From NCBI RefSeq assembly GCF_003851885.1, contig NZ_BHZE01000002.1, forward strand, positions 124,001-188,000: a DNA stretch of 64,000 nucleotides, written 5' to 3'. Positions within the stretch are counted from its first letter, which is position 1; each line of letters opens with the position of its first letter. The stretch comes from Thermaurantimonas aggregans. GTDB lineage: Bacteria; Bacteroidota; Bacteroidia; Flavobacteriales; Schleiferiaceae. Positions 59,530 through 64,000 of this stretch are shown piece by piece. The notes under the pieces are model-generated. The model worked only from the letters and a program-made list of their open reading frames with translations, was not told where the DNA came from and searched no databases. The position numbers and the translations under genes are program-made.

Positions 59530-61701
59530 ATGAAAGTGGGGGAGGTGATTGCCAACAGATATGAGTTGGTCGCCAAGTTGGGCAGTGGAGGTTTTGGAGC
59601 TGTATGGAAAGCCAAAGACCGACTGGCTGGAAATATCGAAGTCGCCATAAAAATCTACGCCCACGAGACTGGACTCGACGATACTGCTTTGGCTCAGTTT
59701 CAAAAAGAATACACGTTGGTAATGGATCTACATCATCCCAACCTTCTGACGGCCAAGCATTTCGATATTTGGGAAAATCGCCCCTTCCTCATCTTTCCAC
59801 TGATGACTGGTGGTAGCTTGTATCAAAAGATCCTCAATTCTGATGGGCTATCGGAAGATGAGATCGCTCAAGTGCTCTATCAAGTGGCCGATGGTTTGAG
59901 CTATTTGCACGAGAATGATGTGATTCATCAAGATGTAAAGCCTGATAATGTACTAATCGATTCCAAAGGACGGTATTTGCTTACCGATTTTGGCATCAGC
60001 AGTCGCATGCGAAGCACGCTTCGAAGAGCCACTGGTGTACAAAATAGCAAAACCGTATCTTTTGCTCCACCTGAGCGCTTCGGTAGCAATCAACAAATAG
60101 TACCTGAAGGCGATATCTTTTCACTTGGAGTGATGGTGTACGAAATGGCCACCACCTCATTGCCTTGGATGGGTATGGGTGGCATGCACCTAATGCCCCA
60201 ATCAGAGTTGCCCACCTTGCCAGAGCGGTACTCAGCCGGTCTGAATGCTCTGATGGGAGCAATGTTAAATTATTATCCTTCAAAACGCCCTACTGCTCAG
60301 CAGATTAAGGCTGTTGCTGCGCATTATTTGGAGAGGGGAATTTGGAAAGTGGATGATATTTTAAAAACTCCCCAATCCGGAAGCCAACAAATGCATTTTG
60401 GAAGAGCTACGAGTGTATTTGAGCCAACAGACTCCTCAATATCGCAGAAATCGACAGGCTCCAGCGAAAAGAAAACTGTAATTTCATCGCCAATTGCGGC
60501 TGAAGATCGCTCCATTAACGGCGATCAGAAAAATCAAGACTTTCAAACCCATCACTCAAAACCAAAGGGTCGCAAAGCTATGATGGCTGCAATTATCGCT
60601 GTTGTGGTACTTGTAGGGGCTTTAGTTGGCTGGATAAAATACAATAAAGCTCAAGAAATCAAGCAATTTGAAACGTTAAAAGCCAATGTAAGTCAACTAA
60701 TCGCTTCAAAGCAGTTTAAAAATGCCTATTTCTACACAGATTCCTTATTGGCTCTTTCAAATTACAGAAATTCAGATGAACTTAAATCTCTACAACAGCT
60801 GGCTCTCGATAGTATGGCTGAAAATTTTAAAAAATCTCAAGTGCTATATAGGTTGAGTTTTATCATACAAGACAAAGAGGATATGAAGAGCCATCTCGAA
60901 GATTTGTTAAAATTCACCATTAACCATGATACCATTGAAAAATACAAAAAAATACTCGCCGATATTTCGATCGATGCTTCTGAAAAATTGACTCCACCAG
61001 ACCAACTATTTGGAGATAACAAACAAAAGCCTGAATCTACAGCCACTCGGAAACCCTCCGCACAGGCATCATCTACTTCTGCGCCCGCAGTTGCCTCTTC
61101 ACCAAATCGAAGTACGGTAGCCCCAGCACCGTCTTCAGCATCAGCATCATCGACTTCATCAGATATACTTACCTTTTTTGACGACAAGGGAGCTACAATT
61201 ACTGCCTTTAAAGTTGGCCGACTCTATTGGATGGTGACTCGCTCAAATCCCACCGTGCTTCGAAATGGTTCACTCATCCGCCAAATTACCGACCGCGAAG
61301 AATGGAATAGCACCTTGGCACCAGCTTATTATTTGCACAACGGCACTTACTTGTATAACGGCATAGCAACTAATGGAGGCAAGATCTGTCCGGAAGGATG
61401 GCGATTGCCAACTCAATCTGATTGGGAGAGTTTGATTAAATCACTTAACTCTTCACCAAGTGATCTCTTAGATCACAGGAAATTCGGGTTAAAAACTGTA
61501 GGCTATCGCGGTGCCGATGGACAGATGAAAGAGGGAGGATATGCCTTCTTTTGGGTAGCAGATCAAGCAGCAGCTAACTCCGGTGGTAAATTTGCCATTT
61601 ACCTATCAGTAGGCGATGGCAAAGTTTACTACGACTACGAGCGGCTCATGGGCGATTGGGGACACACTGGCTTACAGTGCAGATGCGTTAAAGAGATTTA
61701 A
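59530..61701 (+). CDS. Membrane Ser/Thr protein kinase with C-terminal FISUMP domain
   Basis: The 723-residue protein has a Hanks-type kinase domain (residues 1-275) with glycine loop LGSGGFGAVWKAK, Lys41 in VAIKIY, Glu60, catalytic loop HQDVKPDN (Asp135, Asn140), DFG at 153-155 and FAPPERF. The HRD arginine is Gln134, making it a non-RD kinase. A Ser/Lys-rich linker, one TM helix (about 350-370, AAIIAVVVLVGALVGWIKY), a helical region and a Ser/Ala/Pro-rich linker (about 510-560) lead to a C-terminal FISUMP domain (YLYNGIATNGGKICPEGWRLPTQSDWESLI...HTGLQCRCVKEI). The kinase is cytoplasmic and the FISUMP domain outside, parallel to PASTA kinases. Its stop overlaps the convergent oxidoreductase stop. 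Confidence 0.9.
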   Translation: MKVGEVIANRYELVAKLGSGGFGAVWKAKDRLAGNIEVAIKIYAHETGLDDTALAQFQKEYTLVMDLHHPNLLTAKHFDIWENRPFLIFPLMTGGSLYQKILNSDGLSEDEIAQVLYQVADGLSYLHENDVIHQDVKPDNVLIDSKGRYLLTDFGISSRMRSTLRRATGVQNSKTVSFAPPERFGSNQQIVPEGDIFSLGVMVYEMATTSLPWMGMGGMHLMPQSELPTLPERYSAGLNALMGAMLNYYPSKRPTAQQIKAVAAHYLERGIWKVDDILKTPQSGSQQMHFGRATSVFEPTDSSISQKSTGSSEKKTVISSPIAAEDRSINGDQKNQDFQTHHSKPKGRKAMMAAIIAVVVLVGALVGWIKYNKAQEIKQFETLKANVSQLIASKQFKNAYFYTDSLLALSNYRNSDELKSLQQLALDSMAENFKKSQVLYRLSFIIQDKEDMKSHLEDLLKFTINHDTIEKYKKILADISIDASEKLTPPDQLFGDNKQKPESTATRKPSAQASSTSAPAVASSPNRSTVAPAPSSASASSTSSDILTFFDDKGATITAFKVGRLYWMVTRSNPTVLRNGSLIRQITDREEWNSTLAPAYYLHNGTYLYNGIATNGGKICPEGWRLPTQSDWESLIKSLNSSPSDLLDHRKFGLKTVGYRGADGQMKEGGYAFFWVADQAAANSGGKFAIYLSVGDGKVYYDYERLMGDWGHTGLQCRCVKEI

Positions 61702-62591
61702 GTCAATAAATCTCTCAAAGCGTCCTCTAATTCAGAAAATTCAAAGGAAAAGCCTTCGTTGAGTAACCGCTTCGGAATGACGGCACTTCCTTCTAATGTA
61801 ATTGATGCCATTTCGCCTAACATCAGGCGAAGCATAAAGGCAGGCACTGGAGGAAAAAAGAAAGGCTTGCCGAGTACTTTAGCAATTGTGTGCATTAGTT
61901 CTCTATTGCTTACCGGACTGGGGGCTGTCGCGTTATAGATGCCTTTCATTTCTTCTTTCACCACCGCTTGCACATAAATATTGACTAAGTCGCGTATGTG
62001 AATCCAGCTTACCATTTGTTTGCCACTGCCTATGGGCGAACCGATGCCTAATTTCACTGGAAGCAGCATTTTCTTTAGGGCGCCACCCTCGGGGTCGAGC
62101 ACAATTCCCGTTCTGATTTTTACTACTGATACGCCATTTTTTTCGTATTCATCGGCTGCAGCTTCCCAAATTTTTACTACCTCAGCCGGAAAGTCACTAC
62201 CTGTTTGTTGAGAGTATTCATCGTACAATCCATCCGGATTTTGAGGATATATGCCAATGGCTGAAGCGGTTATAAATCTTTTTAAACCACTTTCAATAGC
62301 CGGTTGTAACAGCATCTGTGCACCCTTAACCCGAGAGTCGATGATGCTCTTTCGCGCTTTGGGCGTCCAGCGCTGAGCTATAGTACTGCCAGCTAGGTGA
62401 ATGATTGTATGTATGCTATTAAAAACATTTTTGTTGATTTCACCCTTCTCCGGGTTCCAGTAAAAGGTGTTTTCATCTTCCTTACCACTGGTGGTGAGGG
62501 TTCGAATGGTATAACCAAATCTCTTGAGCTCAGGAATCAAATGCCTGCCAACCAAACCAGTGGCGCCTGTAACGAGTATGGTACGCGACAT
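61698..62591 (-). CDS. TIGR01777 family NAD-dependent epimerase-like oxidoreductase
   Basis: This 297-residue extended short-chain dehydrogenase has an N-terminal NAD(P) loop (ILVTGATGLVGRHLIPEL) and family segments IIHLAGSTIAQRWTPKARKSIIDSRVKGAQML, FITASAIGIYPQ, VVKIRTGIVLDPEGGALKKMLLPVKLGIGSPIGSGKQMVSWIHIRDL and a C-terminal DUF1731-like tail. It is similar to E. coli YfcH and plant SulA-like proteins; the substrate is unknown. Its stop codon shares three bases with the stop of the convergent kinase gene, leaving no room for a terminator between them. Confidence 0.9.
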   Translation of the reverse strand: MSRTILVTGATGLVGRHLIPELKRFGYTIRTLTTSGKEDENTFYWNPEKGEINKNVFNSIHTIIHLAGSTIAQRWTPKARKSIIDSRVKGAQMLLQPAIESGLKRFITASAIGIYPQNPDGLYDEYSQQTGSDFPAEVVKIWEAAADEYEKNGVSVVKIRTGIVLDPEGGALKKMLLPVKLGIGSPIGSGKQMVSWIHIRDLVNIYVQAVVKEEMKGIYNATAPSPVSNRELMHTIAKVLGKPFFFPPVPAFMLRLMLGEMASITLEGSAVIPKRLLNEGFSFEFSELEDALRDLLT

Positions 62592-62625
62592 ACTTCTTTA
62601 AATCTAAGGCCTTTTAATTTGTTTA

Positions 62626-63507
62626 TCAGGCAAGAATTTTTTTGGTTTCGTTGATCATCTTATTTCTAAGCGCATCGCTCACAGGCCAGAGAGGCAGGCG
62701 CAAATGCTCTTCGATTATTCCCAAATACGCGAGCAAAGCTTTTATACCGCCCGGATTTCCCTCAGCGAAGAGCAATTTTGTGATTTCGAACAACTTGTAG
62801 TGCTTTTCGCGAGCTTCTTTAATGTTGCCTGCCAAGGCATCGCGCACCATTTGTGAAAAGATGTGGGGAAAACCTTGTCCTGATACACTGATCACTCCAT
62901 CACCTCCTATTGCTATGATGGGTAGAGTGAGATTGTCATCGCCTGAAAGTACCAAAAAGTCCTTACGTCTGTCGCGGATGATGGTCATGATTTGCTCCAG
63001 ATTGCCAGATGCTTCTTTGACTGCTACAATATTTTTAAAATCAGCCTGAAGACGAAGTATAGTGTCAGCTAATACATTCGACGAAGTTCGACCTGGTACA
63101 TTATAGACGATCAGGGGTAGAGGAGAAGCTTCAGATAGGGCTTTGTAATGCTGATAAATGCCTTCTTGCGTAGGTTTATTGTAATAAGGTGAAACACTTA
63201 AAATAGCTAAAACCCCTTTTTGTTCAAAAGCTTTCAGTTGTTTTACCGCCTGTGCTGTGTTGTTTCCACCAATGCCAAAAACCACCCCGGCTTTTCCTTC
63301 GCACATTTCTAAAGCAATTTCAAGCAACTTTTTCTTTTCGTCGCTGTCAGTTGTTGCGCTTTCGCCGGTTGTTCCGTTTACTACTACGTATTCCACACCT
63401 CCGTCGATCACGTAGTGCAGCAGTTTTTTAAAGGCTTGATAATCAACATCACCCGTAGCAGTAAAGGGGGTGATCAGCGCTACGCCAGTTCCTTTTAATG
63501 CATTCAT
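62626..63507 (-). CDS. dapA: 4-hydroxy-tetrahydrodipicolinate synthase
   Basis: The 293-residue TIM-barrel aldolase condenses pyruvate and aspartate semialdehyde, the first committed step to lysine and diaminopimelate. Catalytic residues are visible: Thr pair in VVNGTTGESATT, Tyr in PLIVYNVPGRTSSNV, the Schiff-base Lys in AVKEASGNLEQIM, and the GDGVISVSG segment. Full length. The start overlaps the stop of the upstream DUF6913-type gene by four bases. Confidence 0.96.
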   Translation of the reverse strand: MNALKGTGVALITPFTATGDVDYQAFKKLLHYVIDGGVEYVVVNGTTGESATTDSDEKKKLLEIALEMCEGKAGVVFGIGGNNTAQAVKQLKAFEQKGVLAILSVSPYYNKPTQEGIYQHYKALSEASPLPLIVYNVPGRTSSNVLADTILRLQADFKNIVAVKEASGNLEQIMTIIRDRRKDFLVLSGDDNLTLPIIAIGGDGVISVSGQGFPHIFSQMVRDALAGNIKEAREKHYKLFEITKLLFAEGNPGGIKALLAYLGIIEEHLRLPLWPVSDALRNKMINETKKILA

Positions 63508-63950
63508 TTGTAAATTCTATTAATTAGTTGGATAAAAGTAGTAGCAGATTTTTGTAAATCTTCCTCTGGGGTAAATTTTAAAATAGCCGACTTTGATGGC
63601 AATTTTCCGATGTAAATTAGGGAAGTTGTGCTAAAAACACTCTCTACGAAGCGAAGTATGGACGAATCATTTCCTAAATAGATCACTTCATCGACTGTTG
63701 AAATATCAATCTTTAATCTTTCGAGGAGTGATTTTGGAATAAATCGATATAGAAAATGAACCTTTATTTCCTCGTTTTCAACATTCAAGACGTTTTGTTT
63801 TGTTGGAATTAAATACACTTTTGAATTTTCCAGAATTTTACTTGCCTTGAGTTGATTTAAAAATTCTGAGAATTCTTCATCTGAAAAAATAACAATATTC
63901 TTTCCCGAAAAAGAATTGTAAGTCTTTACTTCTTGTTTTAAAAGGGACAT
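63504..63950 (-). CDS. DUF6913-type small protein upstream of dapA
   Basis: The 148-residue protein has no signal peptide or TM helix. It contains SFSGKNIVIFSDEEFSEFLNQL near the start, a middle FLYRFIPKSLLERLKIDISTVDEVIYLGND, and a C-terminal STTSLIYIGKLPSKSAILKFTPEEDLQKSATTFIQLINRIY. The same kind of small protein precedes dapA in many Flavobacteriales; the family (DUF6913) has no known role. It is AT-rich and translationally coupled to dapA (ATGA). A rightward gene starts 16 bases away. Confidence 0.75.
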   Translation of the reverse strand: MSLLKQEVKTYNSFSGKNIVIFSDEEFSEFLNQLKASKILENSKVYLIPTKQNVLNVENEEIKVHFLYRFIPKSLLERLKIDISTVDEVIYLGNDSSILRFVESVFSTTSLIYIGKLPSKSAILKFTPEEDLQKSATTFIQLINRIYK

Positions 63951-63966
63951 TAAAAATTAAAATTTT

Positions 63967-64000
63967 ATGAACGAATACGCAGCTCTGAATCCTAAATATC
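63967..64000 (+). CDS. Start of a rightward gene (cut by window end)
   Basis: An ATG at 63967 opens a frame reading MNEYAALNPKY to the window edge. It is divergent from the DUF6913/dapA operon, in an AT-rich spacer. Eleven residues are too few to identify a product, and the start itself is a guess. Confidence 0.25.
   Translation, partial: MNEYAALNPKY

Overview
The window is chromosomal DNA from a member of the Bacteroidota, most likely Flavobacteriales. The evidence is the short primary sigma factor, promoter boxes of the TAnnTTTG type, GldB and GldC, secreted proteins with type IX secretion (T9SS) sorting domains of types A and B, several outer-membrane beta-barrels, a DUF6913-type protein before dapA, and the near absence of Shine-Dalgarno sequences. 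A family-level placement cannot be made from the sequence alone. Almost all of it is coding, with short intergenic gaps. No rRNA, tRNA, CRISPR array, prophage or intact insertion sequence was seen.

Layout. 1-7 kb: end of pnp, rpoD, an isolated paaB-paaC pair, a methionine-type aminotransferase and an M3 peptidase. 7.0-7.8 kb: a repeat-filled gap. 7.8-15.9 kb: suhB-gldC-gldB leftward; a beta-barrel, nadE, a YwqK-repeat protein, mnmA, a T9SS subtilisin and a nitronate monooxygenase rightward. 16-24.3 kb: a giant gliding-motility-type C-terminal-domain protein, a SPOR-like protein, pyrH-frr-lipoprotein, and PEP carboxylase. 24.6-42.6 kb, nearly all leftward: CtpA-type protease, dCMP deaminase, T9SS esterase, an acidic protein, a deoxyhypusine-synthase-like enzyme, crotonase, NtrY-like kinase, LolC/E-like permease, rbfA, thiL, a barrel, an AT-rich O-antigen ligase/MraY-like pair, peroxiredoxin, ZIP transporter, methyltransferase, FadL-like barrel and a Trp/Met-rich lipoprotein. 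42.7-52.7 kb, mostly rightward: proS, pdhB, htpG, manC, (DUF2911 leftward), lgt, DUF192, a BtuF-like protein, FKBP. 53.0-57.5 kb leftward: tandem Usp, RlmI-like methyltransferase, HsdR-N-like nuclease-fold protein, era, a PLP-dependent dehydratase/racemase. 57.6-61.7 kb rightward: a PAS-DHp protein lacking an ATPase domain, an exported protein, and a Ser/Thr kinase with a C-terminal FISUMP domain. 61.7-64 kb leftward: TIGR01777 oxidoreductase, dapA, DUF6913.

Most genes are housekeeping: RNA decay and transcription, ribosome recycling and maturation, tRNA charging and thiolation, NAD, lysine, thiamine and central carbon metabolism. Others build the envelope: Lgt, O-antigen ligase, the MraY-like transferase, ManC, LolC/E-like permease, barrels, lipoproteins and T9SS cargo.

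The less ordinary signals are: (1) a GC-rich structured repeat in three dispersed copies (about 7044, 24321 and 52968), each lying after a gene and a T-rich tract, in that gene's orientation; (2) the PAS-DHp / exported protein / kinase-FISUMP cluster, the best candidate for an undescribed signalling system; (3) paaBC without paaA, D or E; (4) a lipoprotein dominated by Trp, Met, Pro and Gly; (5) a palindrome plus TTGGCAC element before htpG; (6) TTG start codons fused to TGA stops.
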